Of a stretch of 64,000 nt of DNA, positions 9,867-18,608 are shown one piece after another; position 1 is the stretch's first letter, and each line of letters starts with the position of its first letter. The stretch is from Photorhabdus luminescens subsp. luminescens (GTDB lineage: Bacteria; Pseudomonadota; Gammaproteobacteria; Enterobacterales; Enterobacteriaceae): NCBI RefSeq assembly GCF_001083805.1, contig NZ_JXSK01000001.1, positions 558,001 to 622,000 of the forward strand. The letters run 5' to 3'. The notes beneath the pieces were generated by a model that worked only from the letters and a program-made list of their open reading frames with translations, was not told the origin of the DNA and made no database searches. The position numbers and the translations under genes were made by a program.

Positions 9867-11192
9867 TTATACTCCCTTATTATCAGCCAGACACCGCCAA
9901 ACACCATTAACACCTTTCACAGGTCTGATAGTAATACCTGCTTTTAGTTCCGGATATCCCTGATAACTGGTTTCGAAAAATCCTCTTTTACAAAACTCAC
10001 CGATAATAATCGGTAAAACCATGCGAGCATAATTCATACCCAAACATATTCTAGGGCCGGCGCCAAAAGGAATAAAAGTACGGTTAAGCTTATGGTTATA
10101 TAGTTCGCCTAGCCAGCGCATAGGGATAAAGTCGTCAGCTTTTTCCCAGTAGTCTGGATGTCTCTGCAAACAATAAGGGGAAATAACCACCATTTTCCCT
10201 GCGGCAATCTTATATTCACCGATAGTGACATCTTCTTTAGCCGTCCGGGAAAAAGACCATACCGGAGGTAAAAGACGCATGCTTTCATTAATAACCGCGT
10301 TGGTATATTTTAATTCAAAAATATCATTGGTCTTTTCCAATACAGCTTGTGTATATTCATCTTTAATAATTTTATGCCAGCGTTCATAGCGGGAAATGAA
10401 ATAAAATGTCCAGGTGGCTGCGGATGCAATCGTTTCGTAAGACGTTAGAAAAAAGGTAAGTAATTGATTCTTTATCTCATCATGATCAGTTTCATTTTCT
10501 AAGATCATATTTAACAGACAGTCTTTCCCGCTATGATGGTCATGATTTTTAATCATTTCAATGATTTGTCTGTCAAGTACAGATTTTTCCTTCCTGAATT
10601 TTAATGCAGCAAATGTAGGAATGTTAGGCGGCAGTTTAATAATCGCCTCAAGACGTTTAATGACATAATCAGAAGCATTTTCAAGCGCTATTGAAACGCT
10701 GTGCCTATTGATATCACTACTACTTTGTCCAAAGAGCGTTTTCAAGGCAATGTTCATGGAAAGATCAAGCATATCTTTGAATATGTCACGTCGATGCCCA
10801 TCTAAAACAGTATTGTGAGAAAAGTTCGTGACGATATCTTTTATCGGAGCGATCAACGTGTTTAAACTGGATATAGTGAAAGCATGCCTGGCATTATCGC
10901 GTTGTTTTTTCCATACTTCACCTTCTGTAGTGACCATTCCCTGACCAAGCAATAACTCTAATTCGCGATAACTGGGGCTTTTAACAAAAAAATCCATCCT
11001 TTTTGCTAATATTTCTGCTACCCAATCTGGGTTGTTAATGAAAATGATACTCTCCGGGCCCATTCTTATTGTGCAAATATCCCCATTCTCTCTTGCTGCA
11101 TTAAGGAATAGTGATAAAGCATCCGATTTATAATCCAATATTGAGCCAAATAAAGGTAAACCTTTTACTGCCTTAATCTCTTTATAGTTCAC
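9867..11192 (-). CDS. Cytochrome P450
   Basis: 441 residues. The haem-binding motif FIPFGAGPRICLG is present, with the thiolate Cys383. The K-helix ExxR is seen in NESMRL, followed by the PERF-like segment FIPMRW. The I-helix reads SYETIASA in place of the usual AGxxT region. Family members hydroxylate or desaturate small molecules with a redox partner; no ferredoxin or reductase gene is adjacent. The start codon is GTG at 11192, with AGGAG 9 bases upstream, and no better ATG exists. It lies 25 bases after the carbamoyltransferase stop and one base before the SDR start, so it is third of four genes in one transcript. The substrate is unknown; an alkyl chain carried on the ACP or the free amino lipid is plausible. 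Confidence 0.92.
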   Translation of the reverse strand: MNYKEIKAVKGLPLFGSILDYKSDALSLFLNAARENGDICTIRMGPESIIFINNPDWVAEILAKRMDFFVKSPSYRELELLLGQGMVTTEGEVWKKQRDNARHAFTISSLNTLIAPIKDIVTNFSHNTVLDGHRRDIFKDMLDLSMNIALKTLFGQSSSDINRHSVSIALENASDYVIKRLEAIIKLPPNIPTFAALKFRKEKSVLDRQIIEMIKNHDHHSGKDCLLNMILENETDHDEIKNQLLTFFLTSYETIASAATWTFYFISRYERWHKIIKDEYTQAVLEKTNDIFELKYTNAVINESMRLLPPVWSFSRTAKEDVTIGEYKIAAGKMVVISPYCLQRHPDYWEKADDFIPMRWLGELYNHKLNRTFIPFGAGPRICLGMNYARMVLPIIIGEFCKRGFFETSYQGYPELKAGITIRPVKGVNGVWRCLADNKGV

Positions 11193-11217
11193 TCTTTTAC
11201 ACTCCTTTTATATTTTA

Positions 11218-13137
11218 TCAAAAGTTGCCGATAATAAGAAAAGGCTTACGGATACCCGCTTTTTCAGCTTTCCTGCACTGATAATCGAAGTCGTAATATG
11301 CATGTTGCATCCGCTGAACGGTAGAATAACCATGAATGTTGAAAGAGGTATTGATTAACGCTGCATAACCAGTTTCATTTTCAACTTTCTTTAGCATTTC
11401 AATATCAACGTCTGATTTAACCACAAGCGGCCTGCCAGTGGTTCTACCATCATGCATTTTATGCATCACTCCTTCATATTTTTCTTCGGGTATATTATCG
11501 TTATAACTTAGCGCAATAATCATGCCATGAAGGGAGCCTGTTATTCTGTTTACTTCTTTAATGTTAAAGAGAACCGGCAAATTTTCTGATCTTAATACAG
11601 GGGCCATTGGCATATGGTCATCCCGGCCATTAAGAAGGTTAATTTCTTGCTTCAACTCACCCGTCGGTAAACACAGCGTGGAATTTGACATAAGTGCTCT
11701 GGGACCTAATTCCCCCCAGTTTTTTACTGTATTGACAATATATCCCTTACTCACATAGTGAGCTGTATTTTCAATAAAATCAGCTTGATTATCTGTATAA
11801 ATGATATTCTTTGCATACTTACCGTTGTACGGCAAAGATAGATCACGCTTTAGCAATAACAGATTTACGCTTCTATGAGATAATGTATTATCAAGAATAA
11901 CAGCGCCTGTCAGTGCATGCACAATATCACCAGCAAGGGGAGAGCAGCAGATATCTCCCTTTATACTATTCAATAAAACATTATTGAGTTTGACATTGAA
12001 ATGAACGCCACCGCCAACAATCAGGTTTTCAGCTTTTTCATTAGCAATAAGTTTTACCAAGTAAGTTTCTAAAAATTTGTTAGCAATATAGGAGGAAATA
12101 ACACGGATCTCATATTGACTTAATCCATTTAAGTGCCGCAACAACCACAACGGCATTCTCACATGCTTCACGGCCATTTCCTGCATATATTTAACAGAAA
12201 AGCCATGTGAAAAATGCTGATGTTCACTTTTTTCTAACAGAATTTCTGACGGAGACTTCTTTATCCCCAATAGGGTAACAGGCTTACGAGAACTGCTCCA
12301 TTCAAGCTGGATTTTATTACGTTCGTGGTAATACGCCTTCTTTTTAGAAAAGTTTTCATCATTAACGCCGGGTAGGAAAGATTTAATATCACTTCTAATC
12401 GCTGACATCAAACCACATTGCTTATTTGACAGAAAACCATCGGATAATTTTATTATAATTCGGTTGAGTTTATTAAGTTTATTATCATCTAACAGGCGTG
12501 TTATTTCCGTTTCGTAACCAAGTGACTTATATTCGTCTTTCAACGGCGAAAAACCGGTATCGGCGTTGCATACTAGACGGGCAAATAATATTCCACATGA
12601 AAGATCTGCTGCGGAAATTCTTTTCACCCGCTGTAATGTCTTTATGCAATCTGCCAATGCTTTGTTTTTATCGATTATCACGGTATAGAGAGTTGTTGAT
12701 TCATAATCATCTCCCGTACCATCAGTAATCAATATATGGTATTTTTTAGGTAGGCTGTTTTCTTTATGATGTTCCCAGGCTTCAATGATGCCATTTATCG
12801 CATGGGTAGCATGATGGTTTATTTTCAATTCATACAATTTTACTCTTTTTATGAATTTTTCAAATATTTCTCTATCGTTGCCACATAAAGCCTTTATAGT
12901 ATGGTTATAATCAATCTCGCCAAGAAAATTAATGACATTCAATTCATCAATGTCATATTTCATCAATTTCAATATTGTGTGGATGGGGACATATTCTCCA
13001 CCTTTTGAGCGACTCTCTTTTTCATCTTCAATGGCAAACATATCATCGGCATTATTCCATATGACCGCTGAAGCATTATGCCCTAAAAAGAGACATGCGT
13101 TCTTATAATGCTCTCTTTTTTTCATCATCGTGCTCAT
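11218..13137 (-). CDS. O-carbamoyltransferase (NodU/CmcH/TobZ family)
   Basis: 639 residues. These enzymes make carbamoyl-adenylate from carbamoyl phosphate and ATP and transfer the carbamoyl group to a hydroxyl, as in tobramycin, novobiocin, cephamycin or saxitoxin pathways (family knowledge). The N-terminal Kae1/YrdC-like half has the metal-site motif HHATHA at residues 108-113. The C-terminal half has the hallmark ELGPRALMSNSTLCLP segment, then a RDDHMPMAP block. The length is usual for the family. The start at 13137 has GGAA upstream; two further Met codons follow within five residues. It is second in the operon, 28 bases after the FAAL-oxoamine synthase. It implies that the island's final product carries a carbamate, possibly on a hydroxyl created by the reductase or the P450. 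Confidence 0.9.
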   Translation of the reverse strand: MSTMMKKREHYKNACLFLGHNASAVIWNNADDMFAIEDEKESRSKGGEYVPIHTILKLMKYDIDELNVINFLGEIDYNHTIKALCGNDREIFEKFIKRVKLYELKINHHATHAINGIIEAWEHHKENSLPKKYHILITDGTGDDYESTTLYTVIIDKNKALADCIKTLQRVKRISAADLSCGILFARLVCNADTGFSPLKDEYKSLGYETEITRLLDDNKLNKLNRIIIKLSDGFLSNKQCGLMSAIRSDIKSFLPGVNDENFSKKKAYYHERNKIQLEWSSSRKPVTLLGIKKSPSEILLEKSEHQHFSHGFSVKYMQEMAVKHVRMPLWLLRHLNGLSQYEIRVISSYIANKFLETYLVKLIANEKAENLIVGGGVHFNVKLNNVLLNSIKGDICCSPLAGDIVHALTGAVILDNTLSHRSVNLLLLKRDLSLPYNGKYAKNIIYTDNQADFIENTAHYVSKGYIVNTVKNWGELGPRALMSNSTLCLPTGELKQEINLLNGRDDHMPMAPVLRSENLPVLFNIKEVNRITGSLHGMIIALSYNDNIPEEKYEGVMHKMHDGRTTGRPLVVKSDVDIEMLKKVENETGYAALINTSFNIHGYSTVQRMQHAYYDFDYQCRKAEKAGIRKPFLIIGNF

Positions 13138-13165
13138 TGTTGGTTTCCATTATATTGAAAGTTAA

Positions 13166-16100
13166 TTAAATGTGCTCTTTTATGATATTAAGAACTTTAT
13201 TGATGTCCTCAACCGTGTGTCCATAGTTAATAAAAAAACGTAACCGAGCTTTATTCTCAGGTACGGCTGGATGCAAGATAGGCTGCACATTAATTAAATT
13301 CTCCCTCAACTTTTGATAAATATAGATACATTTATTCTCGTCGCCTATCATAAGAGGGATAACTGGGGTATCTTTACTGAATCCTGTATCTAAGCCAAGT
13401 GCATTCGCTTTATTAACGAAATATTTTGATAATTCTTGTACTTCATGAACTCGGTATTTTTCCTTTTGTATCACTTTAATGGCGGCAAGCGCCGATGCGG
13501 CGGCAGCCGGCGGCATGCCTGTGGTATAAACAAAACCCGGCGTCGTATATCGTAGATAAGTTATAAAGGATCGCTTGCCCGCGATATAGCCACCACAGCT
13601 TGCAAAGCTTTTACTAATTCCACCCATACAAATATCTATTTCCGATGGCATGACATCGCAATGTTCACAAACACCCCGTCCACTTTCTCCCAAAACCCCA
13701 ATGGAAAGACATTCATCTATCATCAACAATACTTTATGCTTTTTCTTTATTTCGACAAATTTCTGCAAATCAGGAATATCACCATCCATGCTATAAGCAC
13801 CTTCTATAAAAAGCATGACTTTCCTGTAATGTTTCCTTTTCTTATTAAGAAGTTCCTCAGCCATTTGCCAATTATTATGCGCAAACGGCAACATATCCGC
13901 CTGAGACAATTTTCCGCCCTGGAGAAGGCTGTCATGGCTATATTCATCGTACAAGATAAGATCGCCACGCTGCATTAAATGACCAATAACGGTAACGTTG
14001 CAAAAATTGCTGCTAACAAAAGTAATGGCGTCCTCATGACCGGTAAACTTCGCTATCTCGGCTTCCAAATCAACATGAACAGGGCGTTGACCCGCTACAA
14101 TCCTTGCCGCAGAAGGGCTGGTGCCATATCGATTGATGGCTGCTATGGAGGCTGCTTTAACCTCAGGATGTTGAGCCAAGCCAAGATAATTATGGTTAGA
14201 GAAATTGAGGTAGCTTTTCTCATTCATTACTGTATGAGAACCATTCACGCCTTCATGGGTTGTAAAGAAGGGGAGACTAACGCCTTTCATTGATTCGAGA
14301 CGAGCCTCAATTTCTTTTACACCTTTCAAATGTATAGGATTAAAGAACTCTTCGGGTATAGCATTAATATCTTCAAATACCTGATGATCACCTTCATTTT
14401 CTAGCTGACTCGTAATCTGCGTACGTAACTCAGGCGGTAGTTGGTTGTATCCGCTGATAAAATTGTAAATGGCTTCTAACTCATTTAAAAAAGACCCCAA
14501 ATATTCATGACGCTCAAAAATATCTGAAGGTAATTGATGAGAGGTCAAATCTGAAAAATCGGCAAGCAAAGTCGCTTTCTGAAGTGAATCGATCCCGAGG
14601 TTATAGAGCTGAATTTCTCCAGCCGTTATATCAGGCAACCCTTCTCCCGTTTCTCGAATTAACCAGTTGTCAAACCAGTTTATAACGAAGGATTTATTCG
14701 TATCCTGATGGTTATTTTGCTGATCACGACTTGCAGACTGGGCATTCCATTCATCGATTACCGTTAATTTTCCAGAGAGAAGCAACTCCTGCATAGCCTT
14801 GCGACGTACTTTACCACTTGATGTCTTGAGTATTCCGCCAGGCCGGATAAGAATAATTTTACTAACCGAGACTTCATGGTTATTAGTAATATTAACTCTT
14901 ATTTTCTTCATTATTTCTTTGACATCGATTTTCTTAATGTCGATTCTTTTTACTTCTTGTATGACGATGACCCCTTTTTCATCCGCAAAAGCGACACATC
15001 CCCCTGAAATAAGCGCAGCATCAGACATCTGTGACGTATTTTCTATATCTTGGGGATAGTGATTTTTTCCTCTGATAATAATGACGTCTTTGATCCTGCC
15101 ACTAATATATAACTCTCCATCAAATAAAAATCCCAAATCGCCTGTTCGCAAATAAGGGCCTTTATTATCTGAGGTATACTGATTGAACGCACCGCTGGTG
15201 GCATTCTCATTATTCCAGTAACCGTAAGTCACGGAAGGCCCTTTCAACCAAATTTCGCCGACTTTACCTTCAGGCAATACATCTGCCATATCATTTTTGC
15301 AGATAATAATCTCTTGATTTTCGTATGGTTTGCCATGACTGACCAATGCGGTGTTGCCATTTACGCTGTTGGCTTTAATAGCGTTTCCTTCACTCAATGC
15401 TCTCGAATTAAAATTCTCTATTTTCATTCCGTAGTTATTAGTTACAGGCCCTGAAACATACAGGGTACTCTCTGCCAACCCATAACAGGGGTAAAGAGCG
15501 TTCTTGTTAAAACCGTGAGAGCTAAATCGTTCGGAAAAACGTTGCAGGATATCCGCTCTGACTGGCTCTGCTCCACTAAATGCATTCTTCCAATTTGAAA
15601 GATCAATAGACTCCAAATCTTTATCGCTTATTCTTTCAACACTTTGCTCATAGATAAAGTTAGGTCCGCCGGAAATGGTCGCTTTATATTTTGAAATGGC
15701 TTTTAACCACAATGCGGGTTGCTGAATGACTACGGTAGGCGGCATCAATACAACCGGAACGCCGCTATAGAAAGGCTGGAGTATACCGCCTAATAAGCCC
15801 ATATCATGGTAGGGCGGAAGCCAAATAACGCCACAGGCCTCTTCTGAACATGCAAACCTATTTTTTATTGCCTCCAGATTATTGATTAAATTTTCATAAC
15901 CGACCATGACGCCTTTAGGCTCACCGGTTGAACCCGAGGTATACTGGAGCAATGCCAGATTTGATCCGCCCCGGTAAGATACATCTTCCTGCGCCGCTAT
16001 TAATTCATTTGCTGATATTACCTTTACTCCATTAAAACCGCTTTCTTTTGCAAATACTTCTTTTATTTTCTCACTCTGTTTTGAGGTTGTGATAACTAAT

Positions 16101-16429
16101 CGGGCGCCACTATCCATTATAATTTTCAGAATAGTATCCCAACCTCTTCCCTCGGGGCGGGCGCTATTCACGGGTACCGCGACCACACTTGAGTATAAGC
16201 ACGCGGCCATTGTCTGAACAAAGAGCAGACCGGAAGGCAACATAACTATTACCCGATCGCCAGGCTGACAGTATTGCTGTAAATAATAAGCGATACTTTT
16301 TTGACCTCGATGTAAATTCTTCCAGCTTAATTGTTCTTCTTCTCTTTCTCCGTCGGAAAGGAACTTAAAAATTAACTCGTGAGCATTTTCCGATGCTCTT
16401 TTTTCAATCATTTGACAAATGGTGTTCAT
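13166..16429 (-). CDS. Trifunctional fatty acyl-AMP ligase - ACP - alpha-oxoamine synthase
   Basis: 1087 residues with three domains. Residues 1 to about 580 are a fatty acyl-AMP ligase; the ATP loop LLQYTSGSTGEPKG and the following GVMVGYENLINN fit FAALs rather than acyl-CoA ligases. About 590-665 is an acyl carrier domain with the phosphopantetheine serine Ser615 in LGIDSLQ. About 700-1087 is a PLP-dependent alpha-oxoamine synthase (BioF/SPT fold) with Lys940 in GGISKSFASCGGY. Such an enzyme would activate a free fatty acid, load it on its own ACP and condense it with an amino acid, releasing CO2 and an alpha-amino ketone. One oddity is that the usual DxAH motif reads DECL (905-908), so the histidine that contacts PLP in BioF is replaced by leucine. 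First gene of the island operon. ATG at 16429 with AAGG upstream. Product unknown to me. Confidence 0.9.
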   Translation of the reverse strand: MNTICQMIEKRASENAHELIFKFLSDGEREEEQLSWKNLHRGQKSIAYYLQQYCQPGDRVIVMLPSGLLFVQTMAACLYSSVVAVPVNSARPEGRGWDTILKIIMDSGARLVITTSKQSEKIKEVFAKESGFNGVKVISANELIAAQEDVSYRGGSNLALLQYTSGSTGEPKGVMVGYENLINNLEAIKNRFACSEEACGVIWLPPYHDMGLLGGILQPFYSGVPVVLMPPTVVIQQPALWLKAISKYKATISGGPNFIYEQSVERISDKDLESIDLSNWKNAFSGAEPVRADILQRFSERFSSHGFNKNALYPCYGLAESTLYVSGPVTNNYGMKIENFNSRALSEGNAIKANSVNGNTALVSHGKPYENQEIIICKNDMADVLPEGKVGEIWLKGPSVTYGYWNNENATSGAFNQYTSDNKGPYLRTGDLGFLFDGELYISGRIKDVIIIRGKNHYPQDIENTSQMSDAALISGGCVAFADEKGVIVIQEVKRIDIKKIDVKEIMKKIRVNITNNHEVSVSKIILIRPGGILKTSSGKVRRKAMQELLLSGKLTVIDEWNAQSASRDQQNNHQDTNKSFVINWFDNWLIRETGEGLPDITAGEIQLYNLGIDSLQKATLLADFSDLTSHQLPSDIFERHEYLGSFLNELEAIYNFISGYNQLPPELRTQITSQLENEGDHQVFEDINAIPEEFFNPIHLKGVKEIEARLESMKGVSLPFFTTHEGVNGSHTVMNEKSYLNFSNHNYLGLAQHPEVKAASIAAINRYGTSPSAARIVAGQRPVHVDLEAEIAKFTGHEDAITFVSSNFCNVTVIGHLMQRGDLILYDEYSHDSLLQGGKLSQADMLPFAHNNWQMAEELLNKKRKHYRKVMLFIEGAYSMDGDIPDLQKFVEIKKKHKVLLMIDECLSIGVLGESGRGVCEHCDVMPSEIDICMGGISKSFASCGGYIAGKRSFITYLRYTTPGFVYTTGMPPAAAASALAAIKVIQKEKYRVHEVQELSKYFVNKANALGLDTGFSKDTPVIPLMIGDENKCIYIYQKLRENLINVQPILHPAVPENKARLRFFINYGHTVEDINKVLNIIKEHI

Positions 16430-16486
16430 TGATTAACCTTGTAGTGAAGCCCGCGTTGATGATTCAATGTTCTTTAATTTAGAATG

Positions 16487-16509
16487 ACACTTAAGAATAT
16501 GTAAAGTGT
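16487..16509. promoter_or_regulatory. Inverted repeat, possible operator of the island operon
   Basis: ACACTT at 16487-16492 and AAGTGT at 16504-16509 form a 6-base inverted repeat with an 11-base AT-rich spacer. It lies 58 bases upstream of the megaenzyme start codon. Its place and symmetry fit a regulator-binding site, but short AT-rich repeats arise by chance, so this is only a candidate. Confidence 0.25.
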
Positions 16510-16725
16510 TGTACATATTTAAGCTTGCAAAGAGTTTGAGGACTAGTGGAACGAAAACGATACGCTAAAATCGTCAGAACACTTTCATTAACTGCTTGAC
16601 TGAATGGCCGTAGTTCTCCTTTCATCACTTGCCCAGACCGCGTAAACACTGCACCCTAAAATAGAAAAAGGGATAGATCTTTCTATTTTAAATATATAAA
16701 TAATGGTTATATTATGTATGTTAAT

Positions 16726-16803
16726 CGCGGTTACGCCATGACTTTAAAATTGACGGTGAATAGCCAAAAATATATTTGTACTACAATTTATTTTAAATGA
16801 TTT
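16726..16803 (+). repeat. Diverged direct repeat, copy 2
   Basis: Partner of 6433-6511 in the same orientation. CTTTAAAATTGA, AGCCAAAAA and TATATTTG are common to both. It lies about 205 bases upstream of the PI-PLC start and about 300 bases upstream of the divergent FAAL gene. Weak similarity may continue further on the right, but it is AT-rich and hard to judge by eye. Confidence 0.65.
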
Positions 16804-17007
16804 TAGATTAACGGTAATATCTGTTTATTCTACTATGATTAACCTTATAATATAATCACTATATTTTTCAATAATTACTTTACCGAATTTCCTATTATTA
16901 GTGAGTTTCTGATTTTTTCAGAATAATAGCTATACTTGAGAATAATAATGCCGCTCTATGCCATACGTTAAATACCTCTTAGATAACTTAAGTTAATATA
17001 GTGAGAA

Positions 17008-17946
17008 ATGAATATGGATAATAACAGTAATAATACCGATGAAAAATTAGACATTGAGCGTTCTCTTTCAGGATGTGCTCCTAATGCTTGGATGGGACAA
17101 TTGCATGATGATAATCGACTTTTGAGTCATATCACTATTCCTGGAACACATGAAAGTTGCGCTCATAGAAACATATCGGGGCTTGCTAAATGCCAAGATT
17201 TGTCAGTATCGGACCAATTGCAGCTAGGAATTCGCTATTTGGATATCCGATGTCATGCAGAGACGAATAATAGAGGATTTGTTATTGATGGCTATAAGGA
17301 CAGATGGATTTTTGAAATGCATCATGGGATCATCAATGAATACATCGTATTCGATAAAGTCGTTATTGACTGTCAGAATTTTCTTAAAGCTAATCCATCA
17401 GAAACAATTCTGATGAGTATCAAGCAAGAGCAATCAACGGAACCAGACGAACTATTCAATGCAATTTTCAAGCATTACAAGGACAAATACTCTCCGCTCT
17501 TTCATGATGACAGCCAAATTCCAAAGCTTGGTGATGTCAGAGGGAAGATTGTTGTCATCTCAAGGAATAAAGGGTTGCCCGGGATTGCCTGGACATCAAT
17601 AGATATTGAGGATCACTATGATGACCCTGGGAAGGAGGAGAAATATCATTTTGTCGTTGCTCATCTCGAAAAGGCGTTAAAGTATCGCGGGGATACTCTA
17701 TATCTGACTAACACGAGTGCATACAGTGGCCCTGATTTCACTCTTGATTATGCTTTTTACATGTACAAAAGTCTTAAGAATTGGATCATTCACACCTACC
17801 AACCTGAACACCCGGGCCACGATAAGCCAACTCTCGGAATCGTAGCGATGGACTTTGTTGGCAGATGGAATAACGGCGATATAGTTTCCCTACTTTATGA
17901 AGGCTGCAATTCCAACAAAATACCAGGTTGTTCAAAGGAACACTAG
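17008..17946 (+). CDS. Phosphatidylinositol-specific phospholipase C-like protein (PI-PLC X domain)
   Basis: 312 residues. Bacterial PI-PLCs cleave phosphatidylinositol, or GPI anchors, through two histidines. Both are visible: His48 in IPGTHES and His105/His106 in EMHHG. The active-site arginine region is in YLDIRCH (Arg81). The order and spacing match the single-domain bacterial enzymes of about 300 residues. No signal peptide is visible; the first 25 residues are rich in Asn and Asp, so export, if any, would need another route or host-cell lysis. It is an isolated gene between the biosynthetic island and an Rpn nuclease. A role as a virulence lipase acting on insect membranes is inference. 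The ATG at 17008 is chosen; a second Met lies two codons later. Confidence 0.85.
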   Translation: MNMDNNSNNTDEKLDIERSLSGCAPNAWMGQLHDDNRLLSHITIPGTHESCAHRNISGLAKCQDLSVSDQLQLGIRYLDIRCHAETNNRGFVIDGYKDRWIFEMHHGIINEYIVFDKVVIDCQNFLKANPSETILMSIKQEQSTEPDELFNAIFKHYKDKYSPLFHDDSQIPKLGDVRGKIVVISRNKGLPGIAWTSIDIEDHYDDPGKEEKYHFVVAHLEKALKYRGDTLYLTNTSAYSGPDFTLDYAFYMYKSLKNWIIHTYQPEHPGHDKPTLGIVAMDFVGRWNNGDIVSLLYEGCNSNKIPGCSKEH

Positions 17947-18608
17947 CTGTCCTGATGCTGGTGTTCGGAGCCATCCACGGATGTTGTAGGATTTCAGCAT
18001 CGGCAAAACGGTTCAACGCACTCTGTGCAGCGGGAACATGGTGTAGTTCTTCTTTTAGCATGGGGACTACATGATCGAATGAGTTCATAGTTGGGCCTAT
18101 ATTTTTGTTAGATTATTAATTCCCAATTCCGATACTCAGGATTGGAATGTTCAAGTTTTAGGTCAGACACTCAAATGATATATAAAGACTAGAAGCCCGT
18201 TATAGAATGTCAAGAATCGTTGAATGGTTTTAGAAAAATATCTTTTTATTTCCTTGATAAAGTTATTAAACATATAATTAATTTTTCATCATTTTAAATA
18301 TATGGTTATCCCATTTTGTGCATAATCAAACGTAGTTTTTTATAAAAACGGGATAACGGTTGGTGTTTAAGAGGATAAATGTGGTGGATACAGTTAACAA
18401 TAGCCAAAAGGCGATAACACTATTCATGGTAATGGATAATCATCGAAAAGAAAGGTTCTGAGAAGGAAATCATATTCAGTAATGGAACTAATTGATTGGC
18501 TGGAGGCAGATGATAATATGTTGTACATTGGTTGCGGATCTCTTCCAGAGATATTATAGCTTTGACAATGAGCAGCGATGACTAACTGATAAGACAGAGA
18601 AACGGATT
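17947..18608. other. Intergenic region with possible gene debris
   Basis: No intact gene was recognised. An open frame on the minus strand (18088 to beyond 17947) starts MNSFDHVVPMLKEEL but runs antisense into the PI-PLC gene and matches nothing I know. On the plus strand around 18379-18559 two short overlapping frames (ending KERF, then VMELIDWLEADDNMLYI) could be a frameshifted small gene just before the Rpn gene. These are suggestions only. Confidence 0.3.

Larger units (their letters stand above)
16430..17007. other. Divergent intergenic region upstream of the island operon and the PI-PLC gene
   Basis: No gene seen. It contains the second direct-repeat copy (16726-16803) and an inverted repeat close to the operon start (16487-16509). 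The CTCTTAGATAA string near 16976 is shared with the acyl-CoA oxidase upstream region. The rest is AT-rich. Confidence 0.5.

Noticed and set aside
17786-18088. 100-codon frame on the minus strand starting MNSFDHVVPMLKEEL
   Set aside because: Half of it is antisense to the PI-PLC gene, it has no good ribosome site and resembles no family I know.
18379-18566. Two short overlapping plus-strand frames before the Rpn gene that together look like a small frameshifted protein
   Set aside because: The reading is plausible but no family match is recognisable, so it could be chance.
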